Shown here: piece after piece, positions 24,992 through 33,674 of the stretch
Layout: the number at the start of each line of letters is the position of its first letter
Position numbering within the stretch: the stretch's first letter is position 1
Assembly (NCBI GenBank): GCA_022824405.1
Contig: JAJDZZ010000047.1
Coordinates: 1 to 64,000, forward strand
DNA: 64,000 nt
Direction of reading: 5' to 3'
DNA from: Opitutales bacterium
GTDB taxonomy: Bacteria; Verrucomicrobiota; Verrucomicrobiia; Opitutales; UBA2995
The notes under the pieces: generated by a model
Databases searched by the model: none
Told to the model about the DNA's origin: nothing
What the model saw: only the letters and a program-made list of their open reading frames with translations
Translations under genes and position numbers: made by a program

Positions 24992-25380
24992 TGGTATTAA
25001 TCGATACATCCGCCTGGATTGAGTTTTTTCGGGCGGAAGGAAATTGGTACATGAAGTCTCGTGTGGCTGAATACCTCAGTCTTGGCCGGGCCGCTTATAC
25101 TTGTCCCGTTTCATTTGAACTCTTCCTGGGCGCCCGGCCTTCAGAATTGGCTGATCTCCGGGAAGGACTGGGATTTGCCCAACGAATTCACATGAATCCC
25201 GGCCACTGGGATACGGCTGCCGTCCAGGGCTCCAAGCTGCGTTCCCACGGCCTTACCTTTCCGGCAACCGATCTCCTTATTGCCACTATCGCTGTGGAAA
25301 GCAAATCTCCCCTTCTTACTTGCGATAAGCATTTTGAACAAATTCGAGATGGAGTTATGGATTCTCTGCAGCTTGTGTGA
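24988..25380 (+). CDS. VapC-type PIN-domain ribonuclease toxin
   Basis: A 130-residue PIN-domain protein: LIDTSAWIEFFR supplies the first acidic residue, CPVSFELFLGARP the conserved Glu, and FPATDLLIATIAVE the third acidic position with the usual D-x-x-I-A spacing, followed by LLTCDKHFEQI. VapC toxins cleave tRNA or other RNA and are neutralised by VapB. Paired with the antitoxin immediately upstream; its stop codon overlaps the possible GTG start of the next gene. Confidence 0.9.
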   Translation: MMVLIDTSAWIEFFRAEGNWYMKSRVAEYLSLGRAAYTCPVSFELFLGARPSELADLREGLGFAQRIHMNPGHWDTAAVQGSKLRSHGLTFPATDLLIATIAVESKSPLLTCDKHFEQIRDGVMDSLQLV

Positions 25381-25382
25381 TC

Positions 25383-26084
25383 ATGCGCGCGCACTACCTC
25401 CAGCACGTTCCCTTCGAGGGTCTAGGGAGTATCGAGCCTTGGCTCCGGGATGCCGGCTACGAAATCTCCCATAGTCCCCTCTATCGATCAGCCGAATTTC
25501 CCGACCTCGGGTCAGTGGACCTGATCATTGTCCTCGGTGGTCCGATGAGTGTTAATGATGAGGGTGAGTTTCCTTGGCTCATTGAGGAAAAACGCTTCAT
25601 TCGGGAAGCGATCGAGGCTGGGAAACCGGTGCTGGGAATTTGTCTTGGGGCCCAGCTTATTGCCAGTTCGCTGGGCGCTCGCGTTTACAGGAATCATTGC
25701 AAGGAAATAGGATGGTTCCCCGCGCATGGGATCCCTAGATCCTGTTCGCCCTCGAATTATTCGTTTCCTTCCACCATGGACGTTTTTCATTGGCACGGAG
25801 AGACTTTCGATCTGCCCTCCGGCGCCAGCCATCTGGCTCGAAGCGAGGCGTGTCCCAATCAGGCCTTTCAGATCGGAAGGAATGTCATTGGGCTGCAGTT
25901 CCATCTGGAGATGATACCGGAGTCAGCCCAAGCCTTGGTCTCCAACTGTCGCGATGAACTCTTGCCGGGGAGATATGTTCAGTCCGAGGTGGCGATCCTG
26001 GAAGTCGCTCCGGAGAAATACCGGGAAATCAATCGGGAGATGGATCATGTCCTCACCTTTTTGACTGAATTAAAACATGGATGA
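25383..26084 (+). CDS. GMP-synthase-like class I glutamine amidotransferase
   Basis: A 233-residue stand-alone class I amidotransferase domain: VDLIIVLGGPMSVNDE, nucleophile Cys87 in PVLGICLGAQLIASSLGA, FHWHGETFDLPSGASHLA, and GLQFHLEM with the catalytic His. This is the 'GMP synthase - glutamine amidotransferase domain' type, whose in vivo acceptor is often unknown (gamma-glutamyl hydrolysis or amide transfer). The frame also allows GTG at 25377 overlapping the vapC stop; ATG 25383 is preferred. Unlinked to the purine operon. Confidence 0.88.
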   Translation: MRAHYLQHVPFEGLGSIEPWLRDAGYEISHSPLYRSAEFPDLGSVDLIIVLGGPMSVNDEGEFPWLIEEKRFIREAIEAGKPVLGICLGAQLIASSLGARVYRNHCKEIGWFPAHGIPRSCSPSNYSFPSTMDVFHWHGETFDLPSGASHLARSEACPNQAFQIGRNVIGLQFHLEMIPESAQALVSNCRDELLPGRYVQSEVAILEVAPEKYREINREMDHVLTFLTELKHG

Positions 26085-26489
26085 AAAGGATGCACAGGAT
26101 TTGGCATCCTTGCCGCGCCGGGTGTGGTCGGTAGGGCGGCGGCATCCTTGCCGCGCCGGGAGACGAAGGCGCCGGTCGCGCGTCCAAAGCGGCAACCCGG
26201 CGATCAGGGCCGATGCCAGAACTTGAATATCGTTCCAGTGAAGGCCCCTTCCATAAAGACGATCCCGCTCCAAAAGATGAAGCGTCTCGTGGAACGTGGC
26301 CATAGGGACTTGATTCAAGGCGAGTAGGGCATTCAGGGTTTCCTCGCGGTCAATCAGGTTGCCGCTAGCCAATTCCCCAATGATAATGGGATGTGTCATC
26401 ACCCTCTGCTCCTGCAAAAGGTAGGTCAGTTTTTCGTCGCCTCTCCTGAAAAAGTCCACCCACACGTTTGTATCCACGAGAATGTTCAT
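26070..26489 (-). CDS. VapC-type PIN toxin with repeat-derived C-terminus
   Basis: A 139-residue PIN protein: ILVDTNVWVDFFRRGD, PIIIGELASGNL, HWNDIQVLASALIAGLPLWTRDRRL. The conserved acidic positions are present. Normal relatives end a few residues after the WTRD(R/K)RL motif. Here the frame continues LPARQGCRRPTDHTRRGKDAKSC through a duplicated 20-bp repeat (26103-26122 and 26141-26160) and then overlaps the amidotransferase 3' end, so the true C-terminus seems displaced. Activity is uncertain. Overlaps its antitoxin by 4 bp. Confidence 0.85.
   Translation of the reverse strand: MNILVDTNVWVDFFRRGDEKLTYLLQEQRVMTHPIIIGELASGNLIDREETLNALLALNQVPMATFHETLHLLERDRLYGRGLHWNDIQVLASALIAGLPLWTRDRRLRLPARQGCRRPTDHTRRGKDAKSCASFSSMF
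26103..26160 (+). repeat. Direct repeat ggcatccttgccgcgccggg (2 copies)
   Basis: Two perfect 20-bp copies at 26103-26122 and 26141-26160, separated by 18 bp ('tgtggtcggtagggcggc'). Both lie inside the 3' end of the minus-strand PIN toxin frame and probably inserted or expanded there. Confidence 0.9.
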
Positions 26490-26707
26490 CGGTTGCGCTC
26501 AAGGCTATCTTCAACACCAAACCTGGCGCCTCGTTCCTGGACTGCAAATTCCGGCGCCCTACCCCCCAAAGCGGCCAAACGTTTTGAGGCGGCCTCCCTC
26601 ACCAGCGCTTTCAACCCCATATTGACCAATCTCGTCTTTCCCTGCACTCCCAAGTAGGTCTCGGCTTGGGAAAGCAGCTTGTCATCAATGTTTATCGTCG
26701 TTCTCAT
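26486..26707 (-). CDS. VapB-type antitoxin (DUF2191-like)
   Basis: A 73-residue protein starting MRTTINIDDKLLSQAETYLG, the ribbon-helix-helix antitoxin pattern, then KTRLVNMGLKALVREAASKRLAALGG, the typical VapB C-terminal part that wraps the PIN toxin. ATGA overlap with the PIN toxin gene. A 12-bp palindrome lies right upstream of the start. Confidence 0.88.
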   Translation of the reverse strand: MRTTINIDDKLLSQAETYLGVQGKTRLVNMGLKALVREAASKRLAALGGRAPEFAVQERGARFGVEDSLERNR

Positions 26708-26708
26708 G

Positions 26709-26720
26709 CATCAATTGATG
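26709..26720. promoter_or_regulatory. Putative autoregulatory operator of the 26.5 kb vapBC
   Basis: Perfect palindrome catcaattgatg immediately upstream of the vapB start (26707). VapB proteins usually bind such palindromes to repress their own operon. A TTGACA reads on the minus strand at 26742-26737, but the matching -10 is not clear, so the promoter itself is unproven. Confidence 0.4.
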
Positions 26721-26922
26721 TATAATAACGCTATCATGTCAAGAGGGTTTCCCCAAATAATAAGGTCGAATAAGATCGAATGAAAAGCTGTCATCCCGAA
26801 CGAACAAGCAGCAAAATAAAATCGAACGAATCGGTTAATTAAACGTCATTTTTGCGTTCAATAAACGGAGAAATCCTCAACGATAATACGCGCCAACCCC
26901 CTTTTCTTATCCGTCTGAATTC

Positions 26923-29900
26923 ATGGGTGAAAAAAATACCCCAATGGAGTTATTCCTTTCCAATCGCCTGGAAGACCTGGCTGAAGCCTTGATAGAAAAT
27001 ATTGAGGGCGACCGACTTCCACCCATGCAGCCCGAGGTGATCCTGGTGCAGAGTCGTGGCATGGCCCGGTGGTTGAACCTGCAAAGAGCGAGGCGGCACG
27101 GGATACAGCTCAATTCCCAATACGTATTCCCCCGCTTCCTGGTCGACCGGCTCATCCAGGCTATTTTACCCGAACACAAATCGGCGGAAAGGTCGGCTTT
27201 TAACCGCGATGCCCTGAAATGGTTTATCTTCGAAAACCTTCCATCGATGGGAAAACTGAGGAGGGCTGAGCCGATTCGCTCCTACCTGGAAAAGAGCGGA
27301 ACTGCCGCTCCCCTGATGCGCCGGTATCTGTTGGCGGGAAAAATGGCATACCTCTTCGATCAGCACCAAGTCTATCGCCCTGATCTGATCGAGCAGTGGG
27401 AATCCTCCCCTACCCCGGAAACCTGGAGATCCGCCTGCTGGAAATACATGCGAGAAACCATTGGAGATGAGCATCCCTTTTCCGGAGCCCTCAGGGAATT
27501 CGGAAAAAGGGTGGCCCGTTTGGAAAGCCGGCCTCCCCGTTGGCCCGTCTCCCTGCATGTTTTCGGTATTTCCTCCCTCCCTCCCGTTTATCTGGACATT
27601 TTGCGGATGGCATCGCAATGGATGCCTTGCCGCATTTATCTGACCCAACCTTCTCCTCAATTCTGGGGGGACTTCGCCCCAAAAAAGCGCCTGCTTCGGA
27701 AGGATGGCATTTCCGACTCGACACGGGAAAGCCCGCTCTTGGGCAACCTCGGGCGTTTAGGTCAGGACTTCATGAACCTTCTCATCGACAACGAGGTGTT
27801 CACTTCCGACGCGTCGGAACGATTTTCCCTACCGGAGGGCTCCAACCTTCTGAACCGACTGCAGAGGGACCTGTATGATATCGCTCCTCCTCCCTTGCAC
27901 AAACGGGAAATTAAGCCAGACGGCCTTCAGGTGAGAATTTGTCACAGTCCCAAACGAGAGATCGAGGTTCTCAAAAACCAACTACATGCCTGGTTCGAGG
28001 AAGACAGTTCGCTCACGCCTGATCAAATCGTGGTAATGGCGCCCGACATCGAGGTCTATGCCGATGCCATCAGGGCATGTTTTGCGGAACATCCCACCAG
28101 TGAAAGGACCATTCCCTTTGCCATATCGGATTATTCCGCCACCCGCGATAACCCGGTTGCCGAATCCTTTTTGGCCTTTTTGCGTCTGATGCAAAATCGA
28201 CTGGCGGCCGGAGAGATCTACGGCCTCTTAACCCTTCCGGTTTTGGCCAATCGGTTTGGTTTCACCGAACAAGACTGGCCCGTGCTCAAGCATTGGTTGC
28301 AAGCGACGGCCATTCGCTGGGGGCTCGATGCAAGACATCGCCAAGAAGCTACCGGGGTGTCCTTCGAGGATTTTTCCTGGCAGCGAGGGTTGGACAACCT
28401 GGTGGCCGGATACTGTTTCCATCCCTCAGCCGACGGAAATGAGGACTTTGAGAACCCCTATCCTCACCTGGAAGGCAATCAGGCAGATCTCTTCAATCGG
28501 TTTCTCGAATTCTGGGAATTCCTGGAAGGCCGGTTCTTCCGGTTCCGCCGGGAACTGCCACCTGCGAATTGGATCGGCCTGTTGCGAGAAACGGCCGATC
28601 ATTTATTTCGTGATCGCCAGGAATTGGCCGCCGCCTTCGGAAAATTAAGGGCTGTCATCGCCGACTTCGATTGGGAGACGTCAATTCATGGTTCCAGGCA
28701 ACCCATCGGACTGGACGTCGTCATCCGGGTTTTGGAGGAAAAATTGCGGGCCGATCCCCGATCGGGTGGATACTTTTCCGGGGGGATTACCTTTTGTTCC
28801 ATGAAACCCATGCGCAACATCCCGGTCCGGAAAATCGCCCTCCTTGGCCTGGACGAAAAATCCTTTCCCCGCCGGGACTTCAGGCATGCCTTCAATACCT
28901 TTTCCGACGGTCGAAGGCCGGGTGATCGTTCATTGAGGGAGGATGACCGCTATCTCTTCCTCGAATCCATTTTGTCGGCCCGTGAAGAGCTTTACCTGTC
29001 CTACTGCGGTGTTGATGCCAAGGACCTGACTTCCGTTCCTCCCTCCGCCATCGTGGAAGAGTTGTTCGATCACCTGGACGAATATTACACCTTCCCAGGG
29101 GAAAAGAATGTCCGCGAAGCACTTCTGACCCGCGAACGCCTTCAGCCGTTTAATCCCCATTACTTTACCGGCTCCGATCCCCCCTACGATCGTGAAAACC
29201 TAAGGGCGGCAAAAGCGATCATATCGGAAGTCCTTGAAAGCCATTCATTTGTGCAATCCTCACTGCCCGAAAGAGAACCCTCCCCCAACGTCCTCCCCCT
29301 GGATACCTTCGTCCGGTTTTTTCAAAATCCCAGCAGGTTCTGGTTGAGCCATCGACTCGGCGTAGAATTGCCTCCCTCGAAAAAACACCTGGAAGATTCA
29401 GAACCTATCGATACCAAGGGCCTGAATCAATTCATGGCCATGCAGTCCATGATCCGGAGCAAATGGGAGAAAGGGGAGGAAAAGGAAGGTTCGGTCAGTC
29501 AGTACCTTCCCGTGGGAGAATTCGGTTCCGCGGTGATGGAAGATCTGAATGAGCAAGCGGAATCCTTTGTCGATTCGCTGAAACAAATCGGGACCGGCCG
29601 CACGAGTGAACCCATCGCGATCGATCTGAAAATCGACCGGCTGCGCCTGCGGGGACAGCTCCAAAATGTCACTCCGTCCGGATACCTGAAATTTCTATAT
29701 GCCAAACTAAAACCCCAGCAACTCCTGGCCGCCTGGCTCGAGCACCTCGTCCTTTGCGCCAACTCCAAGGGTGGAGAGATTTCCACTTACCTGAAGGGAA
29801 AGGGACAACTGGCAGTTTTCCCCTTTGCAAAGGAGGCCCCCGAAATTCTCGGCTCCCTGGAAAATACCTTCCTGAACGGATTCCGTTTACCCCAACCCAT

Positions 29901-30159
29901 TTTCCCCCAGGCTTCCTACCAATTCGCCAAAAGCGCCTTTTTCCGTTCGAGAAGTTCGAGGAAGAGTCCCCTGGATAAGGCTAAGGATGCTTTTCTGAAA
30001 ACACCGGGGTTCCGACAATATGGATGGGGAGATGGATGGGATCCTCATATTCGGTTGTGTTTCCCCGACGTGGATACGGCGCTCTCCCAGGATTTCAAGG
30101 TCCTGGCCGGGTCGGTTTATGGTGAAATGCTCAAGCACAACATGGGAGATTCGCCATGA
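26923..30159 (+). CDS. recC: Exodeoxyribonuclease V subunit gamma (RecC)
   Basis: The RecC subunit of the RecBCD double-strand-break repair helicase-nuclease; it splits the strands and recognises Chi using an inactive helicase/nuclease fold. 1078 residues (E. coli 1122). Family features: LEDLAEALIE near the start, VQSRGMARWLNLQRAR, FGISSLPPVYLDILRMAS, VRICHSPKREIEVLKNQLH (an SF1-like block), MAPDIEVYADAIRACF, TFCSMKPMRNIPVRKIALLGLDEKSFPR, and C-terminal LPLDTFVRFFQNPSRFWLSHRLGVELP. The start is ATG 26923 or in-frame ATG 26944; neither has a strong ribosome-binding site. First gene of recC-recB-recD, with ATGA overlap to recB. Confidence 0.95.
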   Translation: MGEKNTPMELFLSNRLEDLAEALIENIEGDRLPPMQPEVILVQSRGMARWLNLQRARRHGIQLNSQYVFPRFLVDRLIQAILPEHKSAERSAFNRDALKWFIFENLPSMGKLRRAEPIRSYLEKSGTAAPLMRRYLLAGKMAYLFDQHQVYRPDLIEQWESSPTPETWRSACWKYMRETIGDEHPFSGALREFGKRVARLESRPPRWPVSLHVFGISSLPPVYLDILRMASQWMPCRIYLTQPSPQFWGDFAPKKRLLRKDGISDSTRESPLLGNLGRLGQDFMNLLIDNEVFTSDASERFSLPEGSNLLNRLQRDLYDIAPPPLHKREIKPDGLQVRICHSPKREIEVLKNQLHAWFEEDSSLTPDQIVVMAPDIEVYADAIRACFAEHPTSERTIPFAISDYSATRDNPVAESFLAFLRLMQNRLAAGEIYGLLTLPVLANRFGFTEQDWPVLKHWLQATAIRWGLDARHRQEATGVSFEDFSWQRGLDNLVAGYCFHPSADGNEDFENPYPHLEGNQADLFNRFLEFWEFLEGRFFRFRRELPPANWIGLLRETADHLFRDRQELAAAFGKLRAVIADFDWETSIHGSRQPIGLDVVIRVLEEKLRADPRSGGYFSGGITFCSMKPMRNIPVRKIALLGLDEKSFPRRDFRHAFNTFSDGRRPGDRSLREDDRYLFLESILSAREELYLSYCGVDAKDLTSVPPSAIVEELFDHLDEYYTFPGEKNVREALLTRERLQPFNPHYFTGSDPPYDRENLRAAKAIISEVLESHSFVQSSLPEREPSPNVLPLDTFVRFFQNPSRFWLSHRLGVELPPSKKHLEDSEPIDTKGLNQFMAMQSMIRSKWEKGEEKEGSVSQYLPVGEFGSAVMEDLNEQAESFVDSLKQIGTGRTSEPIAIDLKIDRLRLRGQLQNVTPSGYLKFLYAKLKPQQLLAAWLEHLVLCANSKGGEISTYLKGKGQLAVFPFAKEAPEILGSLENTFLNGFRLPQPIFPQASYQFAKSAFFRSRSSRKSPLDKAKDAFLKTPGFRQYGWGDGWDPHIRLCFPDVDTALSQDFKVLAGSVYGEMLKHNMGDSP

Positions 30160-33100
30160 AGACCAAGCCCTTCGACCTGCCCGGCACTCCACTGCGTCCG
30201 GGGGTGCGCCTCCTGGAAGCCAATGCGGGAACCGGTAAGACCTACACGATTACAGGCCTGGTTTGCCGCTTGGTCGTAGAGGAAGGATTGGATATCTCAA
30301 AGATTCTGGTGGTCACCTTTACCGAAGCGGCCATGGAAGAGTTGAAGGATCGGGTTCGAAAATACCTGCAAATGATCCTGGCTTCACTCCAGTCCGAACA
30401 GCCCACGGATACCCTGACGGAAGCTTACCTCAAATTACCGACCGACCGCCGCGACCAAGCCATCAGGCGCCTTAAAGCAGCGGTCGGTCTATTCGATGAA
30501 GCCTCCATTTTTACTATTCACGGGTTTTGCCATCGGGTGCTCCTCCAGTACGCCTTTGAAAGCAACGGCCTGTTTGAGCCCCAATTGGTCAAGGACCCCA
30601 GGCCAATGTTCCTCGAACTCAGCCACGATTACTGGCGCAGGCAATTCTACCGGGGCGACCCCTATTTGCCCGCCCTCATCCATTACCTGGATCTATCCCC
30701 CAAGGCCCTGGTCGAAGATTTCCTTGAAATATCCCGTTTGGGGGATCCCCGGGTCATTCCCGCTGTATCGAATGCGCGCTATGGTCTTTCCATTGCCGCA
30801 TCAAGGGATACCTGGGAGCAACTGTCCGCCGCCATCCAGGACAACGATCGGGTTATTCGAATTCTCAGCAACACAGCGGCTTTCAAAAAACCCCTGAGGG
30901 ATCGGTTGCCGGAAATTTTACAATTTCTGCAGTGTCCCTGGCCTAAGATTCCCACCGGTCCATCGGCCAGAATCCTCCGGCATTTGACCGCCGGCTACCT
31001 GAACGACCAACTCATGAAAAAGGCGGCCAAGGATGGATTCGATCCATCGGATCCTTTTTTCAACCGGGTGGAGGATTGGCAAAATGCCCTGGAGATGTTC
31101 CGCCACCAACATCGCTTTTTTTTCCTGTCCGAATTTCGCAACCAACTGGAGCATCGAAAAAATCAACTCAATGTCGTCACCTTCGACGACCTCTTGCCCC
31201 GCGTCCTGCAAGCGCTGGATGGTCCATTGGGGAACCGGTTGAAATCGCGTCTGAAAACCGATTTTGCGGCGGCGTTAATTGATGAATTTCAGGATACCGA
31301 TCCTCAACAATGCCGGTTATTCGACCAATTGTTCAACTCGCCAGAACATCGCCTGTATTATATCGGTGACCCCAAACAGGCCATTTACACATTCCGGGGA
31401 GCCGACATTTTCAGCTACCTGAAGGCACGTAATTCGGCGCGGGAGACCTTTGACCTGACCACGAATTGGCGTTCGGATCCAAAATTGGTCTCGGGGATCA
31501 ACGCACTGTTCAATGGACACGCCACCCCTTTCGCATTTCCCGAAATACCTTATAATCCTTCCGAATCGGCCGTCGAGGGAGCCCAGTTAAAGGACTCCCT
31601 CGGAAACAATGGGGCCGGATTGAAGCTCTGTTACCTCCCCTCCCCAAAGGATGGCAAGACCCTCCCCAACGGCCAGGCCAAGGAAAGGATTCGTAGCGCC
31701 GTCATAAGAGAAATCCTCTATCTGATCCAAGGAGGCGGTCTCCTGAAAGGGCAGCCCATAAATCCGGGTGATATAGCCATTCTGACCCGAACCAATGAGG
31801 AAGCCCGTGAGGTCAAAGCCGACCTTTCCGAAGCGAACCTTTCCGGTGTCATTCATTCCGATCAAACGATTTTTGAAACGGAGGAAGCGGAAACCATGCG
31901 GATTCTTCTCTACGCCCTGTCCGAACCCAACCGGAATGACTGGTTCAAAGCCGCCATGACGTCTGAGTGGATTGGCTTCAAATCAAATGACATTTTTTCC
32001 ATGGACGATGGGTGGGAGCACTGGGAGCGCTTGCGCCAATACCTTCATCAATGCCATGAAATCTGGATCGACCAGGGAATTTACCCTGCCTTGAATCACT
32101 GGGTTTGGCAATTGGACATCCCCGTACGTCTGCTCCGTTTACCCGAGGGGGAAAGAAAAATTGCCAACCTCATGCACTTGATCGACCTGTTGCAAAAGGC
32201 GGAAAGCGAAGGCCGAACCACCCCGCAAACCTTGCTCAGTTGGTACGAAGACACGTTGCAGGAGCCGGACCGGGAAAGAGACGATTTTCTCATGCGCCTT
32301 GAAACCGATGAGGCAGCCATCCAGGTTATGACTATCCACAAAAGCAAGGGTCTGCAATATCCCATCGTATTCGTCCCCTTCGCCTGGATATCACCCTCCC
32401 CCAATAGGAAGAAGGATGCGCTGAAGTACCACGATCCCAGCGACACCAACAGGATGGTTTTCGATGCTTCCCCCGAACCGTCCGCTGCCGCCCTGGATCA
32501 ACAGGCCCGCGAAGAAACTTCAGACCGCCTTCGCCTGCTCTATGTAGCGCTGACCCGGGCTCAATTCCGCACTTACTTGTTTTGGGGAGATTTCAAGAAT
32601 CGGGCTCAATCCTCCATCGGTTACCTCCTGGGTATGGAAGAACAATCGAAGCAAGGGAGCTTATCCTCCACCGACTCGGACTGGGAGAGGTTCAAGAAAA
32701 ATAAACCGGAAGAGATCGAGATACTCGATGTCGAGGCCATGGCAGAGCGCCCCGCGTCTCCCCACCGGCGCTACGAGCCCGATTTTGAACTATCGGGCAG
32801 GAGTCTGACCCGAAAGGTGAAACCGGGGTTTCGCATCTCCAGCTTTTCTTCGCTTTCCACCGGATTTATCGAGGCTGCGGAAGAATTGGACGAACCCCTC
32901 CGGGAAGCGCCTGATTACGAAATGGAAAGCAGGAGCATTTTTTCCTTACCCAAAGGAGCCATAACCGGAAATGTAATCCATCGGATACTCGAAAATACCG
33001 ATTTCCAAGACAAAGAGACGCTTCGCCTCGCCACCGAAGATTCCTGCGACCGATACTACGCCGGGAGCGAGTGGACCGAAATTCTCTATAACCAACTGAA

Positions 33101-33674
33101 TCTGGTCCTGCACAAACCCTTGAGAAACGCTTCCAAGCCGGTAGTCCTCAGCCAAATCGGCCCGCGTTCATGTATGAAAGAAGCCGATTTCTACTTCCCG
33201 GCCAAAAATTGTTTCTCACAAGATCTGGCCCGAATTCTACTGCAGTACCCCCAAAATTTTTCTCCCGCTTTTGTTCGTTCCCTGCCCCATTTGAAGCAAC
33301 AGAAGGTCGACGGTTTTTTGCGGGGAATCATCGATCTGGTATTTGAGCGCCACGGCCAATTCTACCTTCTCGATTGGAAGTCCAATTGGCTGGGCCCATC
33401 CACGGACGATTACAACCCTTTTTCGCTCGGACAAGCCATGGGGGCGCACGCCTACTACCTGCAGTATTACCTCTATACGGTGGCCGTGATCCGCTACCTG
33501 AAAAGGCGCCTGTCGTCCTTTGACTACGATCGCGACTTCGGTGGCGTCTATTACCTCTTCGTCCGAGGCGTGGACCAACATTCGGAGTCCAATGGAATCT
33601 TTTTCGATAAACCACCAGGGCGGATCATCGCCGAACTGGATCACTTCTTTGCGGGAAACAAGGAACATGGGTGA
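30156..33674 (+). CDS. recB: Exodeoxyribonuclease V subunit beta (RecB)
   Basis: 3'-5' helicase and nuclease subunit of RecBCD; 1172 residues (E. coli 1180). Walker A ANAGTGKT at 22-29, KILVVTFTEAAMEELKDRVR, Walker B in AALIDEFQDTDPQQ, YYIGDPKQAIYTFRGADIFSYL, IQVMTIHKSKGLQYPIVF, and LRLLYVALTRAQ. The C-terminal RecB nuclease has GNVIHRILE and GIIDLVF...LLDWKSNWLG, giving Asp1060, Asp1073 and Lys1075 as likely catalytic residues. Active helicase and nuclease are both expected. Overlaps recC by 4 bp and recD by 8 bp. Confidence 0.97.
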   Translation: MKTKPFDLPGTPLRPGVRLLEANAGTGKTYTITGLVCRLVVEEGLDISKILVVTFTEAAMEELKDRVRKYLQMILASLQSEQPTDTLTEAYLKLPTDRRDQAIRRLKAAVGLFDEASIFTIHGFCHRVLLQYAFESNGLFEPQLVKDPRPMFLELSHDYWRRQFYRGDPYLPALIHYLDLSPKALVEDFLEISRLGDPRVIPAVSNARYGLSIAASRDTWEQLSAAIQDNDRVIRILSNTAAFKKPLRDRLPEILQFLQCPWPKIPTGPSARILRHLTAGYLNDQLMKKAAKDGFDPSDPFFNRVEDWQNALEMFRHQHRFFFLSEFRNQLEHRKNQLNVVTFDDLLPRVLQALDGPLGNRLKSRLKTDFAAALIDEFQDTDPQQCRLFDQLFNSPEHRLYYIGDPKQAIYTFRGADIFSYLKARNSARETFDLTTNWRSDPKLVSGINALFNGHATPFAFPEIPYNPSESAVEGAQLKDSLGNNGAGLKLCYLPSPKDGKTLPNGQAKERIRSAVIREILYLIQGGGLLKGQPINPGDIAILTRTNEEAREVKADLSEANLSGVIHSDQTIFETEEAETMRILLYALSEPNRNDWFKAAMTSEWIGFKSNDIFSMDDGWEHWERLRQYLHQCHEIWIDQGIYPALNHWVWQLDIPVRLLRLPEGERKIANLMHLIDLLQKAESEGRTTPQTLLSWYEDTLQEPDRERDDFLMRLETDEAAIQVMTIHKSKGLQYPIVFVPFAWISPSPNRKKDALKYHDPSDTNRMVFDASPEPSAAALDQQAREETSDRLRLLYVALTRAQFRTYLFWGDFKNRAQSSIGYLLGMEEQSKQGSLSSTDSDWERFKKNKPEEIEILDVEAMAERPASPHRRYEPDFELSGRSLTRKVKPGFRISSFSSLSTGFIEAAEELDEPLREAPDYEMESRSIFSLPKGAITGNVIHRILENTDFQDKETLRLATEDSCDRYYAGSEWTEILYNQLNLVLHKPLRNASKPVVLSQIGPRSCMKEADFYFPAKNCFSQDLARILLQYPQNFSPAFVRSLPHLKQQKVDGFLRGIIDLVFERHGQFYLLDWKSNWLGPSTDDYNPFSLGQAMGAHAYYLQYYLYTVAVIRYLKRRLSSFDYDRDFGGVYYLFVRGVDQHSESNGIFFDKPPGRIIAELDHFFAGNKEHG

